A DNA stretch of 64,000 nucleotides, taken from NCBI RefSeq assembly GCF_037969875.1, contig NZ_CP150218.1:868001-932000 (forward strand), given 5' to 3'. The notes under the pieces were generated by a model. The model searched no databases and was not told the DNA's origin. It was given only the letters and a program-made list of their open reading frames with translations. The translations under genes and the position numbers were made by a program. The DNA is from Paenibacillus sp. FSL R7-0337. GTDB lineage: Bacteria > Bacillota > Bacilli > Paenibacillales > Paenibacillaceae. Below are positions 27,178 through 37,356 of the stretch, piece by piece (position 1 is the stretch's first letter; the number at the start of each line of letters is the position of its first letter).

Positions 27178-28665
27178 TTAAGCAAGTACAGTCGAACCCA
27201 TCAGGTATTTATCCACTTCACGCGCTGCTTCGCGTCCCTCGTTGATGGCCCAGACGACCAGACTCTGTCCGCGGCGCATATCTCCGGCTGCGAATACTTT
27301 ATCCACATTCGTATTGAATTTGCCATAACGGGCCTTGACATTGGTACGGCGGTCCGTATCCAGCTTAAGCTGCTCAATGATATCCTGCTCCGGTCCATCG
27401 AAGCCAATGGCAATCAACGCCAGCTGAGCCGGATAGACAGCTTCAGTTCCCGGAACCGGCTGATAGATCTTCCGTCCTGTCTCGTCTACCGTCCGGTGGA
27501 TCTGCACTGTATGCAGCTCCTTGAGGTTGCCCTCTTCATCGCCGACGAACTTCGTCGTCATGATAGAGAATTCACGCGGGTCTTCTCCGAAGACCGCTTT
27601 GGCTTCCTGCTGGGCATAATCCAGAGTGTAGACATTCGGGAACTGCGGCCAGGGGTTTGCAATCGGATCACGTGTAAGCGGCGCTTTGTCGTGAGTACCG
27701 AACTGGGTGATGCTGCTGCAGCCATGCCGCAGAGAAGTCGCTACACAATCTGAGCCGGTATCGCCCCCGCCCAGCACGATTACGTCCTTGCCTGCGGCGG
27801 ATACATAATTGCCATCCTCCAGATTGGAATTCAGATAGCTCTTGATCGTGCCGTTCAGGTAATCCATGGCATACATAACCCCTTTGAGGTCATTGCCCTC
27901 CACGTTGAAGCGTCTTGCCTTGGTCGCACCGCCGCAGAGTACAACGGCATCATATTCATCCACCAGCTGCTGCGCCGGAATGTCTTTGCCAATCTCTGTG
28001 TTAACCACGAACTCGATACCTTCTGCAGCCAGCAGATCGACACGGCGCTGTACGACACGTTTGTCCAGCTTCATCGTCGGGATACCGTACATCAGAAGAC
28101 CACCGATCCGGTCACTTCGCTCAAAGACCGTTACCATGTGACCCGCTTTGTTCAGCTGGGCTGCTGCGGCCAGTCCTGCCGGACCGGAGCCGACAATGGC
28201 AATCCGTTTGCCTGTACGCTTCTCCGGCGGACTCGGGACTACCCAGCCCTCTTCAAAGCCCTTGTCCACAATGGCCAGCTCGATCGTCTTAATCGTAACA
28301 GGCTGTCCAATCAGACCGACGGTACAGGAGCCCTCGCAGGGTGCAGGACAGATGCTGCCGGTGAATTCAGGGAAGTTATTCGTCTTGTGCAGGCGCTCCA
28401 GCGCTTCCTTCCACAAGCCGCGGTAGACCAGGTTATTCCACTCCGGGATCAGGTTATGCACGGGACAGCCTGAAGTACCGCCGCTCATATCCATGCCGGT
28501 GTGGCAATACGGTGTGCCGCAATCCATACAACGGGCACCCTGGGTCCGAAGCTCGTCCTCGGTCAGATGCTCGTGGAATTCTTCCCAATCCTTCACGCGC
28601 TGCTCGGGATCGCGGTCCCCTGGGAGCTGGCGCTTATACTCCATAAATCCAGTAGGTGTAGACAT
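27178..28665 (-). CDS. gltD: Glutamate synthase, small subunit
   Basis: NADPH-dependent beta subunit that feeds electrons to the large GltB subunit for 2-oxoglutarate plus glutamine to glutamate. N-terminal iron-sulfur region with paired cysteines ([38 protein letters not shown]), FAD-binding motif [15 protein letters not shown]-binding motif GGGDTGSD, and the C-terminal FAD contact [16 protein letters not shown]. About 495 residues, normal for GltD. The ATG at 28665 has GGGGGAAA upstream and matches family N-termini. No gltB is adjacent in the window; it must be elsewhere, or this is a stand-alone GltD-like oxidoreductase. Confidence 0.9.
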   Translation of the reverse strand: MSTPTGFMEYKRQLPGDRDPEQRVKDWEEFHEHLTEDELRTQGARCMDCGTPYCHTGMDMSGGTSGCPVHNLIPEWNNLVYRGLWKEALERLHKTNNFPEFTGSICPAPCEGSCTVGLIGQPVTIKTIELAIVDKGFEEGWVVPSPPEKRTGKRIAIVGSGPAGLAAAAQLNKAGHMVTVFERSDRIGGLLMYGIPTMKLDKRVVQRRVDLLAAEGIEFVVNTEIGKDIPAQQLVDEYDAVVLCGGATKARRFNVEGNDLKGVMYAMDYLNGTIKSYLNSNLEDGNYVSAAGKDVIVLGGGDTGSDCVATSLRHGCSSITQFGTHDKAPLTRDPIANPWPQFPNVYTLDYAQQEAKAVFGEDPREFSIMTTKFVGDEEGNLKELHTVQIHRTVDETGRKIYQPVPGTEAVYPAQLALIAIGFDGPEQDIIEQLKLDTDRRTNVKARYGKFNTNVDKVFAAGDMRRGQSLVVWAINEGREAAREVDKYLMGSTVLA

Positions 28666-28821
28666 ATATACGTTTCCCCCATCCGTTCTCTTCGTGTTGA
28701 TGTATAGTACACCATTTCTAATTTTAATTATATTAGCATTCAATACTTTCGCACTGTAATGGACTAATCTGCTGATTATTTGTACTATTTCACATCTTGT
28801 GTCAGAGAAAACGCTTCATTG

Positions 28822-29313
28822 TCACTCCTTGCGGTCGTACACCATAAAACGATAATCATAGGGATTCTGCTCATTCTTGAGTCCCGGTGTATTGGAAACT
28901 TCCTTCCACTGGCTCCAGTCTACCCCAGGGAATCTCGTATCGCCTTCAATCTCCGCCTCTATCCGTGTAACACGCAGCTTGTCGGCATAAGGTAGCATCA
29001 GGCTATAGATCTCGGCTCCGCCGATCACCATCAGCTCATCCTCCTTGCGCCCCTCAGCCAGCGCCTCAGCCAGCGTATGGATGACCTCAGCCCCTTCGGG
29101 TGCGAAGCTCTTGTCGCGGGTCAGGATGAGGCTGGTACGGCCCTTCAGCGGCTTGCTGCCCAGCGACTCCCAGGTTTTGCGGCCCATCAGCATCCGCTTG
29201 CCGAGTGTCTCTGCTTTGAAATAAGCGAAATCCAGCGGCAAATGCCAGGGCATATCATTATTCTTTCCAACTACGCCATTCGAGGCCATCGCCCATATCA
29301 TGGTAATGCTCAT
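28822..29313 (-). CDS. folA: Dihydrofolate reductase
   Basis: Reduces dihydrofolate to tetrahydrofolate with NADPH; 163 residues. Visible motifs are [21 protein letters not shown] with the active-site acidic position (Asp in LPLDFAYFK), the NADPH loop [10 protein letters not shown], and [18 protein letters not shown]. It starts within the thyA stop (ATGA overlap), so it is coupled to thymidylate synthase and regenerates the dihydrofolate that ThyA produces. Confidence 0.96.
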   Translation of the reverse strand: MSITMIWAMASNGVVGKNNDMPWHLPLDFAYFKAETLGKRMLMGRKTWESLGSKPLKGRTSLILTRDKSFAPEGAEVIHTLAEALAEGRKEDELMVIGGAEIYSLMLPYADKLRVTRIEAEIEGDTRFPGVDWSQWKEVSNTPGLKNEQNPYDYRFMVYDRKE

Positions 29314-30116
29314 ATAGCAACCGGTGCCTTGATTCCCGGGTGATAGACATAGTCAGTAAATTCAAAATCCTCAAAGGTATAATCAAAAATACTGTCCGGT
29401 ACTCTACGGATGTTAAGCTTCGGCAGCGCATAAGGCTCCCGCGCAAGCTGTGTAGCCACTTGTTCCATATGATTTGTATATATATGCACATCTCCGCCGG
29501 ACCAGATGAAATCTCCGACCTCTAGCCCCGTCTGCTGCGCCACCATATGCGTAAGCAGCGCGTAGCTGGCAATGTTAAACGGAAGTCCAAGGAACGTATC
29601 CACCGAACGCATCGTAAGCATGCAGGAGAGCTTGCCGCCCGCTACGTAGAACTGAAATACGAAATGGCAGGGCGGAAGCTTCATCTGCTCGATCTCGCCT
29701 ACATTCCACGCACTAACAATATGACGCCGTGAATCGGGATTATGCTTGATCGACTCAATAACATTCGCAATCTGATCGATATGCTGCCCGTCCTTGCTCT
29801 CCCAGGCCCGCCACTGCGAACCGTACACCGGTCCCAGCTCCCCGTTCTCATCGGCCCATTCATCCCAGATCGAGACGCCGTTCTCCTTCAGATAAGTTGT
29901 ATTGGTATCCCCTTTGAGGAACCATAGAAGCTCATGTACCACCGACTTCAGATGAATGCGCTTGGTGGTCATCAGCGGGAAGCCCTTCGCCAGATCGAAG
30001 CGGAGCTGACGCCCGAAGACGGACACAGTACCTGTACCTGTCCGGTCACTCTTAGCTGTACCGGTGTCCAGAATATCCTGTAATAAATCCAAGTAATTAC
30101 GCAAGCCGTATCGCAC
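29310..30116 (-). CDS. thyA: Thymidylate synthase
   Basis: Methylates dUMP to dTMP using methylene-tetrahydrofolate; 268 residues. Family motifs include [35 protein letters not shown], the catalytic cysteine in [12 protein letters not shown] with RRHIVSAWN before it, and [12 protein letters not shown]. The start is GTG at 30116. Four-base overlap with folA downstream makes a classic thyA-folA pair. It is the flavin-independent type, so DHFR activity is needed to sustain it. Confidence 0.96.
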   Translation of the reverse strand: MRYGLRNYLDLLQDILDTGTAKSDRTGTGTVSVFGRQLRFDLAKGFPLMTTKRIHLKSVVHELLWFLKGDTNTTYLKENGVSIWDEWADENGELGPVYGSQWRAWESKDGQHIDQIANVIESIKHNPDSRRHIVSAWNVGEIEQMKLPPCHFVFQFYVAGGKLSCMLTMRSVDTFLGLPFNIASYALLTHMVAQQTGLEVGDFIWSGGDVHIYTNHMEQVATQLAREPYALPKLNIRRVPDSIFDYTFEDFEFTDYVYHPGIKAPVAI

Positions 30117-30272
30117 CCCACTCTCTTTTTTCTTCTACCAGTTTACCATGAGCTGACGGTCGTTGTAACTTCCCTAATGATAAAAAAAAGCAAAAAAGCA
30201 TACTTTTCTTTACCTGAATTGGGCTGACTTCCAGCTATTTCCGAACGTTCATGACAGTGACATTATTTAAAA

Positions 30273-30315
30273 GAGGATGCTCCCTGACCATCTGCATGGC
30301 TTCGGGAACATCCTC
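30273..30315 (-). terminator. Terminator of the pdh operon
   Basis: Arms 30273-30284 and 30304-30315 pair over 12 nt with one G-U; on minus it is followed by TTTT and AT-rich DNA, 32 nt after the pdhD stop. Confidence 0.75.
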
Positions 30316-30347
30316 CTATGTTCTTACCGCATAAGCTTAAGCGGTTA

Positions 30348-31760
30348 TTATTTCATTACGTGGATCGGGTGGCCTTCTACCAGCTCAGCCGCTTCCATGA
30401 CGATCTCGCCAAGGGTTGGATGCGCATGGATGGTCAGTGCGATATCTTCAAGCGTTGCGCCCATTTCAATCGCCAGACCCAGCTCAGCGATCAGATTGGA
30501 AGCTTCGATACCGACGATTTGCGCGCCAAGCACCTGATTGTTGTCGCTCTTCGCTACAATCTTGATGAAGCCTTCAGGAGCATTCAGGGACACGGCACGG
30601 CCGTTGCCTGCGAACGGGAACTTGCCGGCTTTCACCGCATAGCCCTTATCCTTCGCTTCCTTCTCGGTCAGGCCTACGCTGGAGCATTCTGGATCTGTGA
30701 ATACTACAGCCGGCATTACCTTGTAATCCACAACCGATTTGTGTCCGGAAATGGCTTCCGCAGCAATCTTACCTTCGTAAGAAGCTTTGTGCGCCAAGGC
30801 AAGACCTGGAACGATATCGCCGATTGCGAAAATGTTAGGAATGTTAGTCCGTCCCTGATGGTCTACCTTCACCAGACCGCGGTCATCCAGCTCAACGCCG
30901 ATCAGATCCAGGCCCAGCTCGCCGTCAGTATTCGGACGGCGTCCTACGGTTACCAGCAGGTATTCAGCAGTAACTTCTTTGGATTCTCCGCCGACGGAGT
31001 ACTTCACAGTAACTTCCTTGTCGTTCTGAACCGCAGATTCTGCTTTGGCGTTGGTTACAATTTCAATGCCAGTCTTAGCCATATTCTTGGCAACCAGACG
31101 GGTCATGTCTTTGTCGAAGCCAGGCAGAACGGTGTCCAGACCTTCAATGATGGTAACCTTGGTGCCGAATTTGGAGTACATCTGACCCAGCTCCGCACCA
31201 ATGTAGCCGCCGCCGATAACGATCATGCTCTTAGGGATCTCAGGCAGATCCAGCGCTTCCGTGGAGGACAGGATGCGTCCGCCGAACGGAAATGGCTTCA
31301 GTTCAATCGGACGGGAGCCCGTTGCGATAATGCAGTTATTGAACTTGTAACGCGGGGATTCATGATCATTGAACAGACGGGCTTCGTTTGTGCTGATGAA
31401 CATAGCTTCTCCGCTGAATACTTCGATCTTGTTGCCCTTCATCAGGCTGGTAACGCCGGAAGTCATTTTCTTGACTACGCCGTTCTTGAAGGCCTGAGTC
31501 TTGGACCAGTCTACCTTCACGTTCTCGGCTGTAACACCGAATACTTCACCGTGCTGGGCAGCCTCGAATTGATGAGCGGCCGAGATCAGGGCCTTGGAAG
31601 GAATACAGCCGCGGTTCAAGCACACACCGCCGAGTTCCGATTTATCTACAATGATGACCTTTTGGCCGAGCTGGGCGGCACGAATTGCCGCCACATACCC
31701 GCCGGGACCTGCACCAATTACCAATGTGTCGATTTCGATTGAAGCGTCTCCGACTACCAT
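30348..31760 (-). CDS. pdhD: Dihydrolipoamide dehydrogenase (E3 of pyruvate dehydrogenase)
   Basis: Flavoprotein of 470 residues that reoxidises dihydrolipoamide with NAD+. FAD motif GAGPGGYVAAIRAAQLG at the N-terminus, the redox disulfide GGVCLNRGCIPSKAL, NAD motif VIGGGYIGAELGQ, central FAD contact IFAIGDIVPG and the C-terminal active-site motif HAHPTLGE. It starts 3 nt after pdhC with GGAGGTG in the pdhC end. Last gene of the pdhABCD operon; it may also serve other 2-oxoacid dehydrogenases or the glycine cleavage system. Confidence 0.96.
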   Translation of the reverse strand: MVVGDASIEIDTLVIGAGPGGYVAAIRAAQLGQKVIIVDKSELGGVCLNRGCIPSKALISAAHQFEAAQHGEVFGVTAENVKVDWSKTQAFKNGVVKKMTSGVTSLMKGNKIEVFSGEAMFISTNEARLFNDHESPRYKFNNCIIATGSRPIELKPFPFGGRILSSTEALDLPEIPKSMIVIGGGYIGAELGQMYSKFGTKVTIIEGLDTVLPGFDKDMTRLVAKNMAKTGIEIVTNAKAESAVQNDKEVTVKYSVGGESKEVTAEYLLVTVGRRPNTDGELGLDLIGVELDDRGLVKVDHQGRTNIPNIFAIGDIVPGLALAHKASYEGKIAAEAISGHKSVVDYKVMPAVVFTDPECSSVGLTEKEAKDKGYAVKAGKFPFAGNGRAVSLNAPEGFIKIVAKSDNNQVLGAQIVGIEASNLIAELGLAIEMGATLEDIALTIHAHPTLGEIVMEAAELVEGHPIHVMK

Positions 31761-31763
31761 TAA

Positions 31764-33416
31764 TTACACCTCCATAACTAACATATCAGGATTTGCAAGC
31801 AGGGTCTTAATGTAATTCATGAAATTCTGTGCTGTTGCGCCGTCAATAATCCGGTGGTCAAAGCTCAGGGACAGAGCCATTACAGGTGCGGCAACGATTT
31901 CGCCGTTCTTCACGACAGGCTTCTCAGTGATACGTCCGGTTCCGAGAATAGCTACTTCAGGGAAGTTGATAATCGGAGTGAAGAACATACCGCCGGCAGA
32001 GCCGATATTGCTGATCGAGATCGTGCTGCCCTTCATTTCATTAGGAGCCAGCTTGCCGTCGCGTCCGCGTACTGCCAGATCTGTAATCGCGCTTGCGATC
32101 ATCCAGATGCTCTTACGGTCAGCGTCCTTGATGACAGGAACGATCAGACCGTTGTCTGTATCCGTAGCGATACCGATGTTGTAGTACTTCTTGTAGACAA
32201 TTTCGTTCGAAGCTTCGTCAATCATCGCGTTAAGCGCAGGGAACTGACGGGAAGCAGCAACGAGTGCCTTTACGATAAACGGAAGATAAGTAACCTTCAC
32301 GCCCTTCTTCTCGGCTACCGGCTTCATGCGGGCACGGAAGGCAACAAGCTCCGTAACATCCACCTCGTCCATGATGGTAACATGCGGTGCAGTGTAAGCC
32401 GATTTAACCATAGCATTGGCAATCGCCTTACGGATACCCTTGAATGGTACGCGTTCTTCTTCCAGGTTTGCATTGCCGGAAGCTGCTGCCGGTGCTGCTT
32501 CTTTGGCTTTGGCTTGCGGTGCTGCCGCCGCTGGTGCAGAAGCTGCAGGAGCCGCTGCCGCAGGAGCTGTAGAGCCGCCTTTCAGGAAGGCTTCCACATC
32601 TTCAAGTGTGATCTTGCCGTTCTTGCCGGAGCCGTTCACCTTGGAGATATCTACGCTCTTGTCGCGGGCATACTTGCGTACGCTTGGTGTTGCCAGCACT
32701 TCACGGTCAGGAGCTGGAGCTGCTGCCGCTGCCGGAGCTGTGCCTTGGGAAGGAGCTGCTGCCTGGGCACCGGATGCTTCAGCATGGCCGCCCTCCTCAT
32801 GAGGAACATCACCTTCTGCAGCAATGATAGCCACAACTTCACCTACGCGGCAGACCTGGCCGTCTTTGGTGAACACTTCGACTACAGTACCGTTGACCGG
32901 AGAAGGAACTTCCACCACTGCCTTATCATTCTGAACTTCCATAATGATATCGTCGTCAGTGATTTTGTCTCCAACCTTGATGTGCATCTTGATGATTTCC
33001 CCTTCATGCAGGCCTTCGCCCAGTTCAGGGAACTTGTATTCGAAGTTCGTTGCTCCGCCGGTAGCCGGGCTGCTGGTTGCCGGAGAAGAAGTAGTATCCG
33101 CTCCGCCTTTGGCTGCATCAGCTTCCTGGGAAGCATGCTCTGCCGGATGGCCGCCCTCTTGCTCAGGGATGTCGCCTTCTGCATCAATAATTGCTACAAC
33201 TTCGCCTACACGGCATACTTGGCCGTCCTTGGTGAAGACTTCAAGCACTGTGCCGTTGACCGGACAAGGAACCTCTACTACCGCCTTGTCATTCTGAACT
33301 TCCATTACGATATCGTCATCGGTTACTTTATCGCCGGCTTTGATATGCATTTTGATAATTTCGCCTTCATGCAGACCTTCGCCCAGCTCAGGGAACCGGT
33401 ACTCAAATTTTGCCAC
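31764..33416 (-). CDS. pdhC: Dihydrolipoamide acetyltransferase (E2 of pyruvate dehydrogenase), two lipoyl domains
   Basis: Core of the pyruvate dehydrogenase complex. Two nearly identical lipoyl domains occupy about residues 3-76 and 120-195, each with the lipoylated lysine in NDKAVVEVP. Ala/Pro-rich linkers connect them to a peripheral subunit-binding domain ([20 protein letters not shown], ~240-275) and the C-terminal catalytic domain with DHRIIDGA carrying the active His and Asp. The 550-residue length reflects the second lipoyl domain; many Bacillus E2 proteins have one. The start is GTG at 33416 with AGGAGG eight nt upstream. A hairpin sits in the 106-nt gap after pdhB. Confidence 0.96.
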   Translation of the reverse strand: MAKFEYRFPELGEGLHEGEIIKMHIKAGDKVTDDDIVMEVQNDKAVVEVPCPVNGTVLEVFTKDGQVCRVGEVVAIIDAEGDIPEQEGGHPAEHASQEADAAKGGADTTSSPATSSPATGGATNFEYKFPELGEGLHEGEIIKMHIKVGDKITDDDIIMEVQNDKAVVEVPSPVNGTVVEVFTKDGQVCRVGEVVAIIAAEGDVPHEEGGHAEASGAQAAAPSQGTAPAAAAAPAPDREVLATPSVRKYARDKSVDISKVNGSGKNGKITLEDVEAFLKGGSTAPAAAAPAASAPAAAAPQAKAKEAAPAAASGNANLEEERVPFKGIRKAIANAMVKSAYTAPHVTIMDEVDVTELVAFRARMKPVAEKKGVKVTYLPFIVKALVAASRQFPALNAMIDEASNEIVYKKYYNIGIATDTDNGLIVPVIKDADRKSIWMIASAITDLAVRGRDGKLAPNEMKGSTISISNIGSAGGMFFTPIINFPEVAILGTGRITEKPVVKNGEIVAAPVMALSLSFDHRIIDGATAQNFMNYIKTLLANPDMLVMEV

Positions 33417-33485
33417 CTTGATAACCTCCTATAAATTATGTTGAGATACTCCAACAGCTCCGTCCAATAGATGACAGAAACGGGT

Positions 33486-33508
33486 GCCGCCCTTTTTACA
33501 AGGACGGC
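33486..33508 (-). repeat. Intercistronic hairpin between pdhB and pdhC
   Basis: Nine-nt arms (33486-33494 and 33500-33508) pairing with one G-U. It shares the AAGGACGG arm with hairpins at 27041-27060 and 36672-36697. Possible mRNA processing or stability element between E1-beta and E2. Confidence 0.5.
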
Positions 33509-33522
33509 AAGGTCGTTACTTC

Positions 33523-34500
33523 TTAGAATTCCATGACTTTCTTAACTGCCGCAATGACGCGTGCAGGGGTAGGAATCCAGGTATCTTCGATTTGAGCGAA
33601 CGGGAAAATCGTATCAGGACCTGCTACACGAAGCACAGGGGCTTCCAGGTGCAGCAGAGCTTTTTCGTTAATCTGGGCAATAACCTCAGCGGCTACGCCC
33701 GAGCTCTTCTGAGCTTCTTGTACAACAATCGCACGGTTAGTCTTCTTGATGGAAGCCACAATGGTGTCGATATCAATCGGGCTAACGGTACGCAGGTCGA
33801 TAATTTCGACTTTGATGCCTTCTTTTTCGAGCTGGTCAGCCGCTTTGGTCGCTGTATGTACCATTAGACCGTAGGTAATGATAGATACATCCGTACCTTC
33901 GCGAACTACATTCGCTTTGCCAAGTTCAATGGTATATTCACCTTCAGGCACCTCTGCACGGAAAGCGTGGTACAGGTTCAAGTGCTCCATGAAGAATACA
34001 GGGTCGTTGTCGCGGATCGAAGCGATCAGCAGTCCCTTCGCATCATATGGGTTAGAAGGAATAACTACCTTGATACCAGGACTCTGGGCAATCAGACCTT
34101 CCAGGGAATCGGTATGCAGCTCGGCTGCCTTAACGCCGCCGCCGAATGGAGTGCGGAAGACTACAGGAGCATTGTATTTGCCCCCGGAACGCCAGCGCAG
34201 GCGCGCTGCCTGAATAACGATCTGATCAAGAGCTTCAAAGATGAAGCCTACGAACTGGATCTCAGCAATCGGGCGGAAGCCCTGTATGCCGAGACCGAAA
34301 GCCAAGCCGCCAATGGCGGACTCAGCCAGCGGTGTATCGAAAATGCGTTCCTCGCCAAATTCCTTCTGCAGCCCTTCCGTTACACGGAATACGCCACCTA
34401 CATTACCAACGTCTTCTCCGAAGATAAGAACATTAGGGTCACGAGTCAGTTCAACGCGCATTGCGTCACGAATTGCTTCTTTCATATTCATCTGTGCCAT
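33523..34500 (-). CDS. pdhB: Pyruvate dehydrogenase E1 component, beta subunit
   Basis: Transketolase-like beta subunit of 325 residues that forms the E1 alpha2beta2 thiamine-diphosphate enzyme. Motifs include [40 protein letters not shown], and C-terminal [18 protein letters not shown]. It follows pdhA by 15 nt with an AGGGGGA site in the gap. Works with PdhA to decarboxylate pyruvate and pass acetyl to the E2 lipoyl domains. Confidence 0.96.
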   Translation of the reverse strand: MAQMNMKEAIRDAMRVELTRDPNVLIFGEDVGNVGGVFRVTEGLQKEFGEERIFDTPLAESAIGGLAFGLGIQGFRPIAEIQFVGFIFEALDQIVIQAARLRWRSGGKYNAPVVFRTPFGGGVKAAELHTDSLEGLIAQSPGIKVVIPSNPYDAKGLLIASIRDNDPVFFMEHLNLYHAFRAEVPEGEYTIELGKANVVREGTDVSIITYGLMVHTATKAADQLEKEGIKVEIIDLRTVSPIDIDTIVASIKKTNRAIVVQEAQKSSGVAAEVIAQINEKALLHLEAPVLRVAGPDTIFPFAQIEDTWIPTPARVIAAVKKVMEF

Positions 34501-34515
34501 TGCCTGATATCCCCC

Positions 34516-35583
34516 TTATTCAAAATCGGCTTTTTGTTCTTCAAGATGTTTCGGAGTTACCTCGAACATGCTGTCGATCAAGCCGGGAATGGTCATTTTT
34601 TCGGTCTGTTCTGCTTTCTTAATCTGCTCGTTCACAGTTGCTTTCGCTTCTTCTCTTACGCGCAGAGTGTCCTCTTCAGTCCAGAGGCCTTTTTTCTCCA
34701 GGTACTTGGCAAGACGGGCAATCGGATCTTTCTCATTCCATTGACCTTCTTCTTCCTTCGTACGGTACTTACTGGCATCATCGGACAGGGAATGCGGACG
34801 GAAACGGTAGGTTACCGCTTCGATCAGTGTTGCGCCTTCGCCTTTGCGGGCACGTTCAGCAGCCTGCTGTACAGCAGAGATTACTGCAAATACGTCCATG
34901 CCGTCGATCTTGATTCCGGGAATCCCTGCGGCAACCGCCTTGTGGGCGATGGATTTCGCTGCCGTCTGCTTCGAGAACGGAGTGGTGATAGCATAGCCGT
35001 TGTTCTGAACGAAGAAGATCACTGGCAGCTTGAATACTCCTGCATAGTTAAGGCCTTCGTAGAAGTCGCCTTCAGACGAACCGCCGTCACCGGTATATGT
35101 GATTGCAACGTTCTGCTGTTTCTTCAATTTGAAGCCCATAGCAATACCGGTAGCATGAAGGATTTGTGCTCCGATGATGATCTGCGGCATAAGTACATTC
35201 ACGCCATCAGGAATCTGTCCGCCATGCTGATGTCCGCGGGAATACAGGAATGCCTGATATAATGGAAGGCCATGCCATACGAGCTGTGGAATATCGCGGT
35301 AGCCAGGGCAGACGAAATCTTCCTTCTGCAAAGCGTACTCGCTGCCGATCATTGTAGCTTCCTGTCCGGATACCGGCGCATAGAAGCCGAGACGGCCTTG
35401 ACGGCCCAGGTTGACAGCACGGTCATCCCAGGTACGGGTAAATACCATACGGTACATAATTTCTTTCAATTGATCATCGGTAAGGTCAGGCATCATTTCC
35501 TTATTGATAATTTCTCCATCCGGGGAAAGAACCGTAAGGGCTTCAACGTCCTCTGTATACACTTCATAAGGAACTCTAGTCAT
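34516..35583 (-). CDS. pdhA: Pyruvate dehydrogenase E1 component, alpha subunit
   Basis: Alpha subunit of E1, about 355 residues. The thiamine-diphosphate/Mg motif is visible as YTGDGGSSEGDFYEGLNYAG...NN, and the phosphorylation-loop region as YRFRPHSLSDDASKYR. The ATG at 35583 with GAGGTG seven nt upstream is preferred to a GTG at 35592 lying within the ribosome site. First gene of the operon, with a strong promoter at 35637-35666 and palindromes upstream of it. Confidence 0.96.
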   Translation of the reverse strand: MTRVPYEVYTEDVEALTVLSPDGEIINKEMMPDLTDDQLKEIMYRMVFTRTWDDRAVNLGRQGRLGFYAPVSGQEATMIGSEYALQKEDFVCPGYRDIPQLVWHGLPLYQAFLYSRGHQHGGQIPDGVNVLMPQIIIGAQILHATGIAMGFKLKKQQNVAITYTGDGGSSEGDFYEGLNYAGVFKLPVIFFVQNNGYAITTPFSKQTAAKSIAHKAVAAGIPGIKIDGMDVFAVISAVQQAAERARKGEGATLIEAVTYRFRPHSLSDDASKYRTKEEEGQWNEKDPIARLAKYLEKKGLWTEEDTLRVREEAKATVNEQIKKAEQTEKMTIPGLIDSMFEVTPKHLEEQKADFE

Positions 35584-35636
35584 TATCTTCACCTCAATAA
35601 AAAAATTTGAATATCAGTGGTCTCTGTTATAGAATT

Positions 35637-35666
35637 ATTATACACCTGTTGTATCTGTTTCGTCAA
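35637..35666 (-). promoter_or_regulatory. Promoter of the pdhABCD operon
   Basis: On minus, -35 TTGACG (35666-35661), 18-nt spacer, -10 TATAAT (35642-35637), about 55 nt before the pdhA start. Confidence 0.7.
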
Positions 35667-35678
35667 AGAAATACGCAT

Positions 35679-35702
35679 AAAATTTATGTTTCCATAAATT
35701 TT
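35679..35702. repeat. Palindrome upstream of the pdh promoter
   Basis: Perfect 10-bp inverted repeat AAAATTTATG / CATAAATTTT (35679-35688, 35693-35702), 4-nt loop, 13 bp upstream of the -35. A second inverted repeat aatatcct / aggatatt is at 35723-35730 and 35743-35750. Candidate operator or UP-element DNA. Confidence 0.45.
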
Positions 35703-35827
35703 GTATGTATAACAGGCGTTTGAATATCCTATAACAGATTAAAGGATATTTATCAAGTAAATGATATATCCCACATTCTCTGCTTGGGTAATTTTAACGT
35801 AACACTAAGTCTTAAGCAAAATTCGAC

Positions 35828-36580
35828 ATGAAAGGCGACGATTTGACAATGAGCGAACCTGTTTTTCTGAAACGTACAATTGTGAAACAAACACTGTGGA
35901 GCGAACACCTGCAGGAAGAGCGCAAGCTGCGTATCTATCTTCCCCCCGGATATAATGAAGTACTCAGCTATCCCGTCATCTACTGCCAGGACGGTGAAGA
36001 ATTCTTCAACTTCGGCCGGATTGCCACCCTGGCCGGGCAGCTGATTCTGGAGCAGGATGTGGAACCCTTCATTATAGTGGGCGTCGAAGTCAACGTGGCA
36101 GTCCGCACCGCTGAATACGCTCCGTTCGGCAGCCGCTTCAAGCAGTACCTTACATGCTTCGCCGAAGAGATTATTCCCTTCATTGAACATAATTATCCGG
36201 TCCGGCGCACACCGGAGGAGCGGATCGTAGCCGGTGATTCCCTGGGCGGCAGTGTCTCCCTCCACCTGGCGCTGGCGTATCCGGGATTATTCAGTCGTGT
36301 GCTCAGCCTCTCCGGTGCTTACTATCCGGAGACCCGTGAGCTGTTAGCACAAGAAGAGGATCTCTCCTGGCTTCAGATCAATATGGTTGTCGGGCTTCAA
36401 GAGAGAGACTACAAGACAGATACCGGAGTCTATGATTTCGTTGAAATGAACCGGGAGACCAAGGCTATGCTTGAATCCAAAGGAGCCACCGTATCCTACC
36501 GCGAGAAGGATGGCCAGCATCTTTGGGGTTTTTGGCAAAAAGAGCTCCCGGAATCATTACTCTATTTCTTCAGCTCCTGA
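35828..36580 (+). CDS. Alpha/beta-hydrolase esterase (esterase D / Fes-like)
   Basis: Putative cytoplasmic esterase of 243-250 residues. The N-terminal half has RKLRIYLPPGYNEVLSYPVI and YCQDGEEFFNFG; the nucleophile elbow is GDSLGGSVSLHLAL; the likely catalytic histidine is in DGQHLWGFW at the C-terminus. The pattern fits the putative esterase (DUF/IroE-Fes, YbbA) family that cleaves acyl esters or siderophore esters. The start is uncertain: ATG at 35828 has no good ribosome site, ATG at 35849 (MSEPVF) has a weak AAAGG 13 nt upstream. No siderophore genes adjoin, so the substrate is open. Confidence 0.82.
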   Translation: MKGDDLTMSEPVFLKRTIVKQTLWSEHLQEERKLRIYLPPGYNEVLSYPVIYCQDGEEFFNFGRIATLAGQLILEQDVEPFIIVGVEVNVAVRTAEYAPFGSRFKQYLTCFAEEIIPFIEHNYPVRRTPEERIVAGDSLGGSVSLHLALAYPGLFSRVLSLSGAYYPETRELLAQEEDLSWLQINMVVGLQERDYKTDTGVYDFVEMNRETKAMLESKGATVSYREKDGQHLWGFWQKELPESLLYFFSS

Positions 36581-36671
36581 AACAGCAAATAGAACCCCAA
36601 AAGTGAACATCTTACGAACTTATGTATGCAGCACGATTGACTGCGCTTTCATGTTCAGGAGGATGTACGGT

Positions 36672-36697
36672 GCCGTTCCTTACATAATAAGGACGGC
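36672..36697. terminator. Hairpin between convergent esterase and phosphatase genes
   Basis: Arms 36672-36682 and 36688-36697 pair with one bulged T. There is no clear T-run. Shares the AAGGACGGC arm with the hairpin at 33486-33508. Confidence 0.5.
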
Positions 36698-36716
36698 AAC
36701 CGGTCCGGCTGTAACA

Positions 36717-37181
36717 CTATGCCTGCTGTAGCTTCTCTTGAATGATCCGTTCCAGCAGCACATCACAACCGGCGTTGATTAAATCATAGACCTGCTCGAA
36801 ATTACCGGTGAAATACGGGTCAGGCACTTCACGCAGCTCCTCATCCGGTAACAGATCCATGAAGAACAACAGCTTGGACTGCTCACCGCCGGGAATTTTC
36901 CGCACATTCTCCCCATTGGACTTGTCCATACAGATGAAATATTCGAATCTCCCGAAATCCTCACTGGCAACCAGTCTTGCTCTCATATTCTCATAGCTGA
37001 TACCATGCAGATCAAGGATACGCCTTGTTCCTTCATGCGGCGCTTTCCCGATATGCCAGTCTCCCGTTCCTGCAGAATCCACTGTAATCTGATCCGCAAG
37101 ATGACGCTGTTCAATCTTGCTGCGCAGTACAGCCTCCGCCATCGGAGAACGGCAAATATTCCCCAGACATACAAACAACAC
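36717..37181 (-). CDS. Low-molecular-weight protein tyrosine phosphatase
   Basis: Small cysteine phosphatase. The P-loop VCLGNICRSPMAEAV contains the nucleophile in the C-x5-R-S signature at the N-terminus, and the general acid lies in EVPDPYFTGNFEQVYDL near the C-terminus. The start is uncertain: GTG at 37181 has GAGAGGG nine nt upstream but begins right at the first strand, while GTG at 37199 adds six residues but overlaps the AGGAGGTGA ribosome site. Total length 154-160 residues is normal. Convergent with the esterase; target unknown. Confidence 0.9.
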   Translation of the reverse strand: MLFVCLGNICRSPMAEAVLRSKIEQRHLADQITVDSAGTGDWHIGKAPHEGTRRILDLHGISYENMRARLVASEDFGRFEYFICMDKSNGENVRKIPGGEQSKLLFFMDLLPDEELREVPDPYFTGNFEQVYDLINAGCDVLLERIIQEKLQQA

Positions 37182-37283
37182 GTTAACGATCCCTCTCACC
37201 TCCTGCGCTCAAGCATTCCTCATCATCCTCTATGGATAGGTGCGGCCAGCCGCACTAACCCTATTTTAGCGTCAGCGCGGCAA

Positions 37284-37312
37284 TTGTACAACTTTTGAAA
37301 CTGCTATATACT
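37284..37312 (+). promoter_or_regulatory. Promoter of thiN
   Basis: -35 TTGTAC (37284-37289), 17-nt spacer, -10 TATACT (37307-37312), 45 nt before the TTG start. No TPP riboswitch is seen in the short leader. Confidence 0.55.
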
Positions 37313-37356
37313 GTTCAGGATGATGAACTTAATTCAACTACAAGGAGGGGGAGCTA

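Noticed and set aside
30318..31742. Long plus-strand open frame (474 codons) opposite pdhD
   Set aside because: Antisense shadow of a clear dihydrolipoamide dehydrogenase; no ribosome site and no recognisable protein features.
31854..33434. Long plus-strand open frame (526 codons) opposite pdhC
   Set aside because: Cys/Arg-rich low-complexity translation that mirrors the Ala/Pro linkers of E2; not a gene.
37200..37356. Possible TPP riboswitch before thiN
   Set aside because: No conserved TPP motif; promoter to start is only about 45 nt.
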